Shown: positions 1 through 12,729, counted from the stretch's first letter. The stretch: DNA of 64,000 nucleotides from Sphagnum magellanicum (GCA_021904315.1 CM038912.1:4675061-4739060); one strand, 5' to 3'. The notes: a model not told the origin generated them from the letters alone. Numbers and translations: made by a program.

Positions 1-2950
1 GAACAAAAAACTTGTCATCCAACCTTTTTTTACGTTGCCACACATGTCCTGATTTGTATTCTTTAATGTAGTGACTTCAAAGTCTCATTTTTAAAGATGT
101 AGAATCCTAGTATAACTTCATTTTTTGGGTTAGTTACATAGTTCATAGTCAACCATTCCTTGGATTTGGGATGACATTGTAAGCATATTGTGAACCCCAC
201 TTAACCAAAATGCAAGCTCTAGATTGTATGCTTGTTTGAATTCTTGTCTTGTTTGAATTCCAAATGTGATTTGGTTTGTACTTGTGTTGATTGTATGGTA
301 TTTACAAGTTTTGATAAGAAGAGTTGTAGGATTGGCTGGCAATACCTTGGCCTTGGAGACTTCTAGATCTTCTACAAGATGTATGCATAGTTTTGGATGC
401 CAATGCTTGAACCAATACCACTAAAAATTCCTAGGTAGACCATCTCAAAATGGTGTGAGTCGGCTTTGAATGAGTTCTCCCACCTTGAACTTGAGTTGTT
501 GCAATCATATAAATAGTCCATGTCTTTGCATGTTTAGAATCCAAACAACAACAATAGCATCCTTTTCCTTCCAAAAGATGGGGCTTGCACATTTGGGCCC
601 ATATGAAATATCCCCTTGCCCTTCCTAAATTAGACCAAGAATACAAAAAGTTAGTTAGGTCAAGAATGTTTCAGTAACATGTTTTTGTGTCCCCAATGTA
701 ATATCAATAAGATGGAAGAAATCTACAAAGTCCTCTCACTTTAAATTTTAGTTTGTTGTTGTGCAAGTAGTGTGTGTGAATCTCAAGCTACAAGAGGCTA
801 GAGCATGTTGAAATTTATGATGGCCAACTTTCCTTCCATTGTTTCCTACTAGTATGAATACGTGTTTGGCCACCCATTGATAGTATAAGAACTTAGCATA
901 CTTCTTCTTGTAAAGATTGTTTATTTCTTCAATTTTACATTTATTAAACTTCTCCTTTATTTTAACTCTTTTGTTGGACTCTCTTGTTGTTTTTTGTGTT
1001 ATTTCTTGAACTTTGCACTCATCAACCTTTGTCTTCAATTTCACATCTTTTGTTGTTGCTCTCAACCTTCTTGCACTAGGTACTAGAAGCTTTAAAAATT
1101 CATGGAGTTCTTATAACATAGATGGTGGTAAGGTGGACATGCTTCTTCCTAGTTGAAATGAATGAATGATTCAATCTACATTTGTTTACATCTTGATTTT
1201 TTCCTAGTTGAGAGGAATGAATGATTCAATATGCATTTGTCTATAGCTTGATGTCTTGTTAAAATTGTGACACTCTTATAAAAGTTTACAATGTGTCTTT
1301 TGATTTTTTTTGTTTATATTCCTATCAAGAGCATTTGCACCCCATAGATTGATTTTGTAAATTAGTTAGGGTTTAAGCCTTTTATGGTGATGTTATACCC
1401 TTCTGAATGTAATAAATCACCTCCCATCACCAAACATTTAAAAAGACAATATGAATTACAAGATTTATAAACATGTCTTATATCATGCACTTACCAAACA
1501 CTCAAATCCCCATGAATAAATATTTTTGCACATGTACTAAAACAATTAAAAGCCCAATACCAAACAACAAAATTACATAATGAGTGGCGAAGTCTGCAAA
1601 TTTGTATTAGACGACATCCTTCACCAAACATTTAAAATCAAGCATGCATTGCAATATTTTCAGATTTCAGAACATTTGTGTGCATTGGTAGATGACAACT
1701 TTAACCTTACCACCAAAATCCTTTTTTATATGACCAAACACCTTATTTGAATGAATATTACATCCTATGCCTATGACTGAACACATTTACTTCATTTGTG
1801 ATTACAATCTCTTGAAATGCTAAAGACTTTTTTTTTCTCACCAAGCATTTGGTGAATGATCATGATTTGCCCAATGGAAGTGTTTGTCCAATTGGTCATG
1901 AGATCTTTTATGAACTAATCGGGCATTCACTTATGGGTGGGTGTTTGATGATAGGCGTAATTACCCTAGTGAGTGCAAATCAAACATTTGTTCTGTAAAG
2001 TGATGAATATTGAAACATTCATAGCCCTCGTGTTCTTGGGACACACAAACTCACTATTGTATGCATTTGTTGAATGACAAACATTGTATTTCCTCAATTA
2101 TTTTGGTTACACCAAATTAATTTATTGTATGAAGTATATGCGGATTGTTGGGAAAGAAAATTGTTCACAACTCATTTTTGTGACTATTTTGCAACTATCT
2201 ATTTGGTTATTATGGTCATTTGCATTAGAAATGATTTAAGTTGGACATAGTTGCAAAAAGATGGTTTTGATTTTTCAATGTCTTCTTGCTAGATTCTCAA
2301 GTGAACCCCTTACAAAGAAAATTGTCTCCCCTTGAAAATAGTCTTAGGATAAAAGAGAGCCCTTGGCCATCTTGAAGCAACTTGCAAGGGCAATGTTGAA
2401 ACCATTTTCATGAAATCTCCAAACTAGTGTTGTGGGGTTCCTAGTTGGCAAGAGAACATTCAATTAAAATTTCACTTTTTGAATTTAATGGAGCTTCTAG
2501 ATCTAGATTTAATTAATTAAAAAAAATTAGACCAAACCTTAGGTGCTTTAGTTAGCATGATTCTTCAAATTCTTAAACTTCCCATTTGGATGTTTTCCTA
2601 TAAGCCAACTCCATGGCCTCTTTCTTCTCCTTACACAGCTCCTTATCTTCTCTATACAAAAGCATCTCTTTCTTTGATATGTGACTTTTTTTTAATTTAC
2701 TTTTTAGCATTTCAATGTGGCAAGTATTTTTTTGGTTTTTGTGGGAACATATGTGAAAGCATTCTTTTAATTAAGATTTTTGAATTCAAAGCCCAAAACA
2801 AATATGTGCAACTATTTGTCAAATTTATTGTCTCAAAGGCAAAATTAAATGAATTAACAAAAATTTTAAAAGTAAATAAAGGTTCAACAAATGCTAAACA
2901 AAGAAAATTTTGCAACAATAAGCATGGTTAAACTTGTTGATTTGCAAGAG
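1..2950. other. AT-rich spacer, no gene seen
   Basis: No reading frame here is long enough or protein-like enough to support a gene. The sequence is AT-rich with many short T and A runs. A 55-bp unit beginning ttcctagttga is repeated twice in tandem at about 1146 and 1201. Nothing resembling a transposase or reverse transcriptase was seen. Confidence 0.7.
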
Positions 2951-2999
2951 AAACATAAAAAGACCTAAAAGAAATTCTCATTTCTTTATGCAAGGGAAG

Positions 3000-3172
3000 T
3001 CCCCTTACCTTGGCACTTCCTCAGGTTGAGGTGACATACCCTTGGGTCGGTCACCTCAACCCCAGGTAACATACCCTTGGGCTAACTCCTTTGGCTTGGT
3101 CACCTCAACCCGAGGTAACATATCCTTGGGCTAATGTCTTTGGGTCGGTCACCTCAACCCAAGGTAAGGGGA
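3000..3172. repeat. Fold-back element with terminal inverted repeats and internal tandem units
   Basis: The segment starts with tccccttaccttgg (3000-3013) and ends with its exact reverse complement ccaaggtaagggga (3159-3172). Between these arms lie three imperfect copies of a ~50-bp unit containing ggtcacctcaacc and cccttgggcta, plus an inner inverted copy (ggttgaggtgac). The whole can fold into a nested hairpin. Size and structure fit a small non-autonomous fold-back element, but I see no convincing target-site duplication. Confidence 0.6.
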
Positions 3173-3667
3173 TATCCCCTATACAAACTACAACAATGTT
3201 GCACCTTGAGTTCCAATTCTATCATGGAGCTTGGTGTGCTCTCCAAGCATAATAACAACACTAAGAAAAAATCCAAATGAATTGAATCATTCATCGACAA
3301 AGAAAAATGGTGCAAAAGACGACTTTAAGAGAACAATCTCTTGAAATGGTCTAGTGATCATCTTCTAGTACAAGCCTTTCTTTCAAAGAGACACACACAT
3401 ATGGATTCCCATATCTCTCATACAAGGTCAAGCAGCCATACCAAGAAGTGAAAACAAAAGTTTGTTGTCATGGGCAACCCCAACCCAACTACAAACAACA
3501 TTTTGGGTAGGCCACCGGCATCGCCTTTTTCCTTCACCTTGTCTGCTTTGACCAACCATAGGAGCATTAGGGATTGTGAAATGCACTCACTCTCTTCTTT
3601 GAGCTTGTTATGTACCTTTGCAAGGGAACTACTTGGAACCATACAAAGGCAAATTTTAGTTGCAATT

Positions 3668-3688
3668 GGGGGGGGGGGGGGGGGGGGG
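3668..3688. repeat. Poly-G run of 21
   Basis: An uninterrupted run of 21 G residues. Its length is unlikely to be exact in an assembled genome. Confidence 0.9.
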
Positions 3689-3689
3689 T

Positions 3690-6600
3690 TGGGTAAGACA
3701 CCCTTAAGAAGGTTCATGTTATGTAACCATGGGTTTACTTCGAACCCTTAAGTGTAGGTTAAAGTCCCACGGTGGGGGCATTCCTAAAATAAGGGGTGAA
3801 TCTACAATAGTCCCACATTTTGGGGATGCCCCCTATCCGTGGGCGTCACCCATTGTCAAACACCAATTGAACGATATATTGTGAGGCGTAGGAGGGGAGG
3901 GTTTTATACTCCTTAGGAGTGAGAGGAAGCTTATGCTTATAAGTAGGTGTGAGATCCCTCTCACTCTAAGGAGTAGGTGTGAGATCCCTCCATTTTGAAG
4001 GAGGCAAATCTACACTTGCAAAGGTGCCCTCTCCAAATACACTAAGAAATTTTCCCAAAGTGTTTATGAGCATGAACCTCATTGAGTAAATTAATTGTTC
4101 TACTTAGTTGAACATGGGATTTGTCATTTGAAAGCTCAAGTTTCTATTAGGACTTGATTGAATTAGGGTTGTGGAGAAATTTTTTTTTGTCAAGGCACAA
4201 AAATTGTAGTGTTCAAAGTAGGGCCAAAAACCTAGGCATCAAAGGAGGGGATTGCTTGCTACCCCTAGATTGTGGGCAATGCTCAAGAAGGACCAAAAAG
4301 TGTTAACAAGAAAGGCCCACTAAAAGTGGTGTATGGAGTATTCATTGTGTAAGCATGATATCAACACAACATTAGGTTAATGCCATATGAAGAATATTGC
4401 AAAATTTAAGTTTTCTTAGTTAAAAAACAAAGCCTAACTTAGTCAAACTTCTATATACATGTGAGATTTAGTTGTTTTGGATCTATGAAGTTTTATGTAA
4501 AAGGAGTAATTAAACAAAGAATGAATGAAATTAGCTTAAGTGAGGTGTGTAAAGTATTTATTGCACAATATTAGTTTTATTTAGTTATTTGTTATTGGTG
4601 TGAATGAGGTTGGTTTCAATTTTGATTTTTTGTTTGGAGGTGGGTGGGGTTTATCCCTCCCCCAAGGAGTGTATTTGGGAGTCTCACATTTGGTGTTATT
4701 ATATTCCAAAGCACAACTTGAATGTGTGTGCATGTTGGTTTTTTTTCTTTTTTTTCTTTTTTTTTGTTTTTGTGTGTGACTTTATTAGTTTGAATAGCTT
4801 TGGGTGTGTCATCTAGTAGCCACCCTTTGGAACCATGCCCCAACTTTCGTCATCGCATCTTTTCTTCCTAAATATCTTACTCACATTATCTTATTGGGTA
4901 TGTTTTTGACAAATTCATGAGACGTATCTTGTTGTCAACGTTTTTTTTTAGTGAATTTTTGCACTACGGTGACAAAACATTTTGGGAAATTTTGGAAATT
5001 TTTGCCAAACTTTTGGAACCACAAAAATCAAAAAAAAAAAAAACCCTAATTTTCATGTTGAGTTATCGTAATTTTTTCTTGAAATCAAACACATTCTCTT
5101 GTGATCTCCATTGGATCTTAGATCTAAGTTTTGAAAGAGATGAAGCTTGCCTAGCTTATAAGATAAACAAAACTAAGATTTGAATCCCAAGGAATTGGTT
5201 TTATACATCACCAAGAAAATTGATTTTGTGTGTACTCTTCTTTCCTCACCTTAGGCAAGGTATCCACTTAATGGGTTTTTCCTTTAAACATCAAAGGCTT
5301 TGAGATCCTAATGGAATTCCACCACATCACCAACAATTGGTTTTATGTAAAGATACAAACAAAGCTTGTGACATGTGATGATGGCACTACCCACATGTTG
5401 TTCATTACATTGGACTTTAGTGGAACAAGTGGGTATTCCAATTGAGTCTCAACCTTGCCATAAAAAACCAAAAATCACAATAGATATCCTAAAGACACTA
5501 TTCTATTACAAGATCTTAAAAAACTACAAGGTTTCATTCTTAGACATGTGCCATGGACTTCATCGAAGGATTTAAAAACTAACTTGTGAGAAGTTGATAA
5601 AAATTACTATCCACTGTAAATTACATAAAATGGAGCTTTGGAATAGGTACAAATCCCACCACCAAAATACCAAATTGAAAACTTATCATGGGGATGTGCA
5701 CTAACCTAGAAGTATATTGTCCATATTGCAAAACTTGATTAATTAACCTTGAGTTGAGTTTGTTAAGAAGTCCCTCAATCACAATTAATCATTTGACATG
5801 CAAGAGGATAAGGGGACCAAACACTATATATACACAAGGGGTAGAGACTATTTCACCACCCCAAAATGTCATCCTTTTGCAACATTTCACAAAAATCTCT
5901 TCGGTGTTTTTACAATTAAACATTTTTTTAGATTTGAAATATTTTCAAAAGTCGGGTTATTAATTGAATCTATACCGAAATTGGAAAGCATTAAAACAAT
6001 GCACATTCATTCTTCTTTCCATTTCAACCATCATCCATTGAGTGGGTGATTGCACCAAGAACTCATGAAAAAATAATTTTATTAAACATTTAATTTTTTA
6101 AATGCTTTTGATAATTAAAAAAAAGGGTAATGAAAAAAAGACACAAAAATGTGCATTGTGACAATCAGACTTGACTTGACTTAGCATAAGGCACAATGAC
6201 TTGAAGATTAGGGTTGACTTGACGAAGTCTAAAGGTCCACTCTTCTCCCTTAGGACTCCTATTTTCAAAGTTGGACACCTTTAAAGAAGCTACTATACCC
6301 TATTATGCCCATTCTTAGGGTTCCAAGGGTGCCAAAAGCCCTCGTTTCCCACAATATTGTGGGGGCCAAAAGGTGGCAACTAGCAACCGATATTGGACCA
6401 TTTTTACTCCTTTCTTCTGAAATCAAGTTGGGGAGGGTCCTTAGTGAAGTGGATTTCTCGAACTTATCTATCACGAACTAGATTTTTAAAAACATATTGG
6501 GGACTCGCCTATTATCAATTTCCCTATTTGAGAACGTTACCCAATTATCAAATTAATTGGTTAATTAAGTACTTGATAATACCCATTGTGCTATACAAAT

Positions 6601-6770
6601 ACAAAGAAAAAAAGGGTTTTCATGTTGGGATAAATCACAATTAAAATTTAACACACCAACAAAACCAATACCCCACCCACGGGTTCGGACTCATGATCAA
6701 ATTTGCAAGCCATGGTCGGTTCAAGCTGGGATATCCGATACTAGCTCCATTATCTAAACAATTTAGTTTT
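3690..6770. other. AT-rich spacer, no gene seen
   Basis: Only short chance reading frames are present. A phrase ending taggtgtgagatccctc occurs twice near 3945 and 3975, a local duplication. The 4738-4775 stretch is T-rich. No gene or known element was recognised. Confidence 0.65.
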
Positions 6771-6930
6771 TTCTAACAAGGTACTAGAGAGCGGCCAAGG
6801 CAAACGATTTATTTTCTAACAATGTACTAGAGAGCGGTCCGGGCAAACGATTTATTTTCAAACAATGTACTAGAGAGCGGTCAGGGTAAACGATTTATTC
6901 TCAAACAATGTACTAAAGAGCGGGCAGGGT
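6771..6930. repeat. 43-bp tandem repeat, about 3.7 copies
   Basis: Units start at about 6771, 6814, 6857 and 6900, an exact 43-bp period. Each contains gtactagagagcgg followed by caaacgatttatt. Copies differ by a few substitutions, so the array is moderately old. There is no repeat/spacer alternation. Confidence 0.9.
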
Positions 6931-6952
6931 TTGGCAAATTTTGGCCCCTAAT

Positions 6953-7010
6953 GTGAGTCCGTGGTCAAGGAGGACAAAAATGTGAGCCCGTGGTCAAGGA
7001 GGACAAAAGG
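6953..7010. repeat. 29-bp tandem duplication
   Basis: Two adjacent copies beginning gtgagtccgtggtcaagg (6953) and gtgagcccgtggtcaagg (6982), just after the 43-bp array. Confidence 0.85.
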
Positions 7011-7397
7011 GACAATAAGACCTAACAGCTCTTATCATGCTCCAAAGGCCACACAAACACACATGGCCGAGATTTCTTCTAACAATGGACACATTTTTCT
7101 CTCACAATATGTGCTTTCAAGGCCACACAAATTGTTAGTGGTACAAAAATTCCTTCCTTCAAATCGGTGGAGGCATGTTGAGGAAGGTAAAAGGATCATC
7201 GGGTAAAGGGCCATTGTTAACACCCAATACGTTACCTCTTGTGGATGGATGGGTATGGTACATTTTGTGAACGTTTATTGGACGGATTCGACAAGTTGGT
7301 GGCTGACCATGCATTACACTTTGCTTATCGTCACACCCCATTGGTTGATAGGGATGAAAATATGTGAGATTTGAACATAAATAATAATTTCATAGAC

Positions 7398-7437
<40 letters not shown>

Positions 7438-8875
7438 ATGAAGCAACAAAAGTCCAAAAACTCATAAATTGCAAGAAAAAAAAGGTTCGTTCAAGCTTCC
7501 TTAAATTGACGGACCTAGGTAACTTTTTTTGGTAGCTACCTAGGGACAAGTTACCTAGGGTCCCTAAATTTAAGGAATTTTAAACACATTTAAATAAGAC
7601 TTTTAAACACATTTTTGTCTTCCATGTCCCTTCCCCCTTTCTTCTTCTTATTATTATTATTTTAATTTTTTTTCATAAGTTGTGTTTTCTTGTGGTGATA
7701 TTCAACAAGTTTACATAATGCACTCAAAAAAGAGATTTCTTAAGTATTGGAGGGCATCTAATATTCATGAGAATCCTTCTTAGAAGAAAAGTGGAAAGAT
7801 CTTATACCTATTATTTAGGGTTTAGGGTTTATGAGCAAGAAGAGGGACCCTTGCAACTTTACACTTAAAGGTTAAGTGTGAAGTCCTTCTTAGTCCACCT
7901 AAACACTAAATAGTAGGCATAAGATCACTCCCACTCAATTTGCCTTATGATCTACTTAGGTTCACCTCATGCTTTACAGCGAGCCTTATGATCTACTTAT
8001 GTTAATGATAGATATCCTCACTTTTTCCTAACAAATGTTGGGTTCAAAATTGATGTGAGATAAAAAAAACATGAAAAAAAAATACAAATTTAAAATCTTT
8101 TTACAATGCCATGTTTGCGAAGTTCTACATGTTGAAATCACGGCAAGGCACAAAAAAGACAAGCTCAAAAATGCTTTGAACAAAGCTTGTTGACAAGAGG
8201 ATATATAACATACCCTTGAATATTGCACACCTCATTGCACCCAAAAAAAAAAAAAACCCTATTATTGCACTCCATTCTTGCACACCAAGACTCCAACTAT
8301 TGCACAACTTATACAACTCAAGATTCCAATTTCACTTACAAAAACCCAAAATGCCTCTTATGGACCAAGAAAAGTAGGGAACAATACAATAGTGTGTGCA
8401 AAGAGTAGGGTTTTGTGTGTGCAATGATAAACAAACAACAATAGGTAAGAAACAACTAGTAGGGGAATTGCAATGATAAGGTACCTATATATGTGCCCTT
8501 CTCAATTAATTGATTAATTAATTGAGACCCAGGCTCTTCAGCACAATGGTCCTTGTGGTAGTTAGAAAGGAAGAAAAAACAAAAGAATGGAATACAATTT
8601 TTAGGGCTTTTTTTTTTAATTAAATAATTTTTTAATGTCATTTAAAATTTTCATTTATTTATATTTGGGTTGGGGGAGAGGGTGGAGGAGAGTTGCACAT
8701 CTTATCTGAAGAAAAAGTTGGCATTGAAATTGCAAAGGAAAGTGGTGATGTAGAGATGATGATGAGAAATGGTCTAGATCATCTCTCATCATCTCTCAAA
8801 ATGATGATAAAATTAAATAAATAAATAAATAAAAATGGTTTATATTTGGGCTTGGAATTCTTCAAAGCTGCATTT

Positions 8876-8906
<31 letters not shown>

Positions 8907-9082
8907 TAAAAATTATCTCTTTTTTTTTCTTTTTTTTTTTGGTTGGCACATTCATTGCAAAAGCAGAGCTTGATGGGTTTCATGAGAGTGCTGCTAACTT
9001 ACTTTTCACCCAAGCTTTTCTTCTTCTTCTTCTCCTTCTTCTAGCAATAATTTTTTCTTCTTTCCTTACATGGGTCCCCCTT
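7011..9082. other. AT-rich spacer with microsatellites
   Basis: Contains a (CA)n run at about 7401-7430, an (AAAT)n run near 8811-8833 and a (TTTA)n run at about 8875-8907. Reading frames crossing these runs are low-complexity shadows. No gene was recognised. Confidence 0.7.
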
Positions 9083-9400
9083 CCATGGGTGGTCAGCTCA
9101 TGGAAGGAAGGAAGCTATGGAAGTTTGCAATAGAGGGGTGTGTGTGTGTGTGTGTGTGTTGAGGAATTGAAGCAAACTGTTTTGAACTAGAATAGAGTGT
9201 CAAACCTTTTTCTTCTTTTTTTTTTTTTCCTTCTTTTTTTTTCCCCTTTCTTCTTCCCATGGGAGACGCTCATGGAGGGAAGGAAGCTCTGGAAGTTTGC
9301 ATTAGTGGTGTTGGGTGGGGGGGGGGTTGTTACAAGAGGAATTGAAGAAATTTTTTTTAGCTAGAATAGAGTCCCAAACACTTTCTTCTTCAATCTCCTC
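9083..9400. repeat. ~172-bp imperfect tandem duplication upstream of the low-complexity gene
   Basis: Two copies share ccatggg, then catgga with ggaaggaagct, ggaagtttgca, a G/T-rich run, gaggaattgaag, and ctagaatagagt with a pyrimidine-rich tail. The repeated landmark falls at about 9099 and 9271. Copy 1 carries a (GT)n run at 9138-9159 where copy 2 has a G run. The duplication lies in the presumed promoter or leader of the gene starting at 10158. Confidence 0.75.
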
Positions 9401-10157
9401 CTCCTCCTCTTTCTCCTTCTTCTTCTACTTGTTCTTGGTTGGTTTTTTTTTAGGAGTTTTGTTTTCTGTTTTGTTGTTGTTGTTGTTGTTGTTGTTGTTT
9501 GTTCGTTTGATGAAATGATGTCGACTGCAGGAGCTCTGAGTACGTGCTTTGTGGAGCCTGGACTTGGGATGCTCAGAATGACAAAAGTCTTAGACGGAAG
9601 TAGAAGAGCTGCAAATGAGAGCAGCAGCAGCAGCAGCAGCAGCAGTTCAGCTACTAGTAGTAGGAGGCCGCAGCAGCAGCAGCAGCAGCAGCTTGAGGAG
9701 AATCTTAACATGTCAGAAACCTGCACCAAGGCAGCTGCATGGGCAGTGTTCCAGCATCACGGAGGAGGAGGAGGAGTTGCAGCAGCAGCTGCTGCTGCTG
9801 CTACCAACTACAGTTACCGTCAATGCTATGGAATCGCTGTACGAAGAGCTACTCGCTTCAAGGTCACTACCCATCTCCTCAATTCCTCCTCAGTTGAATC
9901 TCAAAAGGAAAGAATTTGCATGCAGCAACCAAATCGAATTTCACAGATCAATACTTTTCTTCTTCTTCTTCTTCTTCTTCTTCTTCCTCAAGTTTCTGTG
10001 AGAGAAATCTTTAGTGGGGAGTTGCAGTGGTGGAAGAGAGTTGTGAATCTGAGGAGAATTTGGGAAAGAGATTGCAGCAGCGTTTGTGATTGATTCTCTT
10101 TGTTTGTGGTTTTTGTTTTTTTTTTGGTGGGTGCCTCTTCTGTAGATCGAAGCGCAG
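9401..10157 (+). promoter_or_regulatory. Probable long transcribed leader with upstream ORFs
   Basis: This stretch precedes the 10158 start codon and is packed with triplet runs: TTG near 9474, AGC near 9620, CAG near 9671, GAG and GCA near 9765-9800, and TTC near 9957-9986. Several ATG-started frames are open across it, the longest at 9515-10093. Their products are mostly homopolymeric and change identity between frames, so I treat them as upstream ORFs. Just before the CDS, a T-rich tract ends in ctgtag and then gcag, both usable 3' splice sites, so a 5'UTR intron is possible. Transcription of this region is inferred. Confidence 0.45.
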
Positions 10158-11714
10158 ATGAAGAACGGTGGTGGTGGCGGTGGTCATCATCATCATCATC
10201 ATCATGCAGCTATGCCAGCTTCTTCTACTACTGTCTGCAACAGCGGTGGCGTTTTTATGAACAAGCTGCACCAGTGGGATGCGGGGAGCACTCTCTTCGA
10301 TTCCTATGAGCTCGACGCACTGTCCAAACAATTCGACCGAGCCTTCCAGCTCCTCCCAAGCTCTTCTTCTTCTTCTTCTTCTTCTTCTTCCTATAGTCCG
10401 GAACAACAACAACAACATCATCATCATCCTCCCAGTGCCGCTGCAAGACTGCAGGCTTATATTGACGAGAGCCATCTAGCTCTAGATACGACGCGGATGA
10501 CTTCTCCATTTTCTCCTCAACAATGGCACCAGGATGAGCGAGTTCTTCTTCCAGGAGCTTCAGAGAGCAGCTGGAACAATATGCAACTCGACTGCGTTGA
10601 AGAAGAGTCTTACACCCGCCGCGAGACCCTACAGCAACAACAACAACAACATCGCTTCTTCTTCCAACCTTGTGGTGCAACAGCAGCGATCATACAGCCG
10701 CCGGCAGCAGCAGGAGCAGCACCAGATTACACTACTAGTGATGGCGAGAACAACACAGCTGAGGAGGAGTCGACGACGTTTGAGGAACCAGTAGAACTAG
10801 AGACGAGTCTCAAGCTCGGGCAGAAGCTGCACGGGCCCTTTCAGTTTGCAATCCACACTCCCAATCCTCTCAACCTCTCGCAACGCAACGCGCGAAGCTC
10901 CATGGACAAGTCTTCCCATGACACGGATCATGGAGCGCGACGGCGGAGCTTCCAGGAGAAATTGCGAAGCTTCTTTCATAAGGCCAGGATCTCGCCCCAA
11001 TCTGAGTCCTCCTCGCCCGGCGCGGCGTCGTCGTCGCACCACAGCATCAGCGGCAGCAGCAGAGATCATTCCTTGAATCGGCCGCCGCGAGGAGGACGCA
11101 AGCTGTCTTATACTGCAACAACAGCTGCAGGCCCACAAGAAGATTCACTCCTCTCGACTCATGACGGCTGGAGCTATGTCGATGATCAGACACACGCCTG
11201 GAGTGACGAGCTGCTGCTCAAGCCTCCTCCTGTTGTTGTTGTTGCAGCAAAGCACAGAAAGAGTGGATCTTTCAGTCTGCGATCTGTCACCAAGGCGTTG
11301 CAGAATTCTCTTCCGCACTTGGGTATTTCCGAGTCTCAGCGACAACGATCAAAAAGCACATCTGACATCCATCAGCAACTGCAGCGGCAACAGGAGCTGC
11401 AGCAACAACATCACCACGTCTATAACCACCACCACCACCACCATCATCACGTCGTCATTGAACAGCAGCAGAAGCAGCAACAGCAACAGGCGGAAGATTA
11501 TGAGCTCACGTTGCAGGACATCGACAGGAGAGTGCCTAGAAAGTCCATTGAGGAGAAGACTCGCAGGATTTCGTTCGAGGATGCAGCAGGCAACAACAAC
11601 TTCAACAAGGTGCACAGAAATTCTCTCGAGGAGGAGAAGAGGGAGCAGCACAGCATGACAAATTCCTCCGCTTCAGAACAAAACCAAGTTCACCAACAAA
11701 ACATATTTGCTTGA
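10158..11714 (+). CDS. Low-complexity plant protein with Gln/His/Ser runs (518 aa), function unknown
   Basis: A single open frame of 518 codons. The first ATG follows an in-frame TAG, which fixes this start unless an upstream exon splices in at the adjacent AG. The N-terminus is Gly6-His7. A less repetitive segment at about residues 45-67 (DSYELDALSKQFDRAFQLL) looks like a short amphipathic helix. Ser11, Gln and His runs follow. A basic stretch near residues 255-275 contains RRRSFQEKLRSFFHKARIS. The C-terminal third has repeated Arg-X-Ser/Ser-Ile patches (RRVPRKSIEE, TRRISFEDAA, VHRNSLEE) that resemble basophilic kinase sites. No signal peptide, membrane segment or catalytic motif is visible. 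The non-repeat islands suggest a real plant protein, possibly a kinase-regulated scaffold; that role is only inferred. Codon use is GC-richer than the flanks. Confidence 0.7.
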   Translation: MKNGGGGGGHHHHHHHAAMPASSTTVCNSGGVFMNKLHQWDAGSTLFDSYELDALSKQFDRAFQLLPSSSSSSSSSSSYSPEQQQQHHHHPPSAAARLQAYIDESHLALDTTRMTSPFSPQQWHQDERVLLPGASESSWNNMQLDCVEEESYTRRETLQQQQQQHRFFFQPCGATAAIIQPPAAAGAAPDYTTSDGENNTAEEESTTFEEPVELETSLKLGQKLHGPFQFAIHTPNPLNLSQRNARSSMDKSSHDTDHGARRRSFQEKLRSFFHKARISPQSESSSPGAASSSHHSISGSSRDHSLNRPPRGGRKLSYTATTAAGPQEDSLLSTHDGWSYVDDQTHAWSDELLLKPPPVVVVAAKHRKSGSFSLRSVTKALQNSLPHLGISESQRQRSKSTSDIHQQLQRQQELQQQHHHVYNHHHHHHHHVVIEQQQKQQQQQAEDYELTLQDIDRRVPRKSIEEKTRRISFEDAAGNNNFNKVHRNSLEEEKREQHSMTNSSASEQNQVHQQNIFA

Positions 11715-12480
11715 GCTAGCTCTCGAGGTATACAACCAGACTCTTCTTACAGACTTAGGGCTTGTTTCAGACAGAGAGTCAGTCGTCACACAACTACTGT
11801 TGTTGCTTTCTTCTTCAAATGCTCTTTCAGTGCAACAGTAGATCCAACATGTTCTCCTCCCCCTCCTCCTCCTCCTCCTCCTCCACATCCTCCACATCCT
11901 GCTACTGCTGATACTCTGATATTTTAAGAGCAATGTTCAGCTGGAGAAGATTGCAATGTTCCAAGTCAATCTTCTTGAGGGATCTGTAAGTAAGTCTGGT
12001 GCAACAATCTGAGGCAGTCCATGAGATAGTGGCAAAACAGGTTTTTCTCGTGCAAAGATCAAAGAGGGAAAAAACATCAAATGAACCCTGCCATCTCTGC
12101 AGGTATCCTACTTACTCCAAAAGGGACTTAGACAGACAGACAATAGACAGGGAAGACAGACAGACAGACAATGGAGAGAGAGAGAGAGAGAGAAAAAGGG
12201 AATATAGACAGGCAACAGACAGAAACAAACAGAAACAAACACAGAAAGGAAGAAAGAGCAAGCAGTTTGAGAGAGAGAATGTGAGAAGTGCAACAATTTC
12301 TGGAACCAGTTTTGTTGTTCACTCTTTTGTTTGTATGTAAAATAATATTTTACTGAATTTGCTACGACAATCGCAGTTCCATGAGTAGTTGTGCGATTTT
12401 GCATCTTTTGCAAATTGATGTGTTTTGTTTGTTTCTGTGTTTAACAAGTAGGTACTCTCCACTTGGGACTGGAGTCTCTC
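11715..12480 (+). other. Probable 3'UTR and flank of the low-complexity gene
   Basis: After the TGA the sequence stays moderately GC-rich to about 12100, with a CCT run near 11857-11885 and a gacagaca/(GA)n tract at about 12130-12195. No other coding frame is credible. A polyadenylation site cannot be placed with confidence. Confidence 0.4.
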
Positions 12481-12729
12481 TTTTTTTAAGGTGCAAAAAA
12501 ATGCCTGAAACAAGTTTCAAGCTTTTTGTTTTTTCTTTCTAGTTTAGTCCAAGTTTTTGTTTGTTCCTTCTTCCCAATTTTGTAGTCCTTATTTTGAAGT
12601 CATTCTTTGACTTAACTGGGGAAGTTTTAATCTTGCACTACCTTTGTTTAATCGTTGAGTATGGAGATTTCTTGATTCTCATGACATATTATGTTCATAC
12701 GTTCCTCATAAAATCTCTGACCAGTTTTT

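Noticed and set aside
6771..6930. CRISPR-like array
   Set aside because: Whole 43-bp units repeat without unique spacers, and the DNA is nuclear plant sequence.
9515..10093. 192-codon frame upstream of the low-complexity gene
   Set aside because: Mostly homopolymer runs, with a rival frame open over the same bases; better explained as upstream ORFs in a leader. An alternative N-terminal exon cannot be fully excluded.
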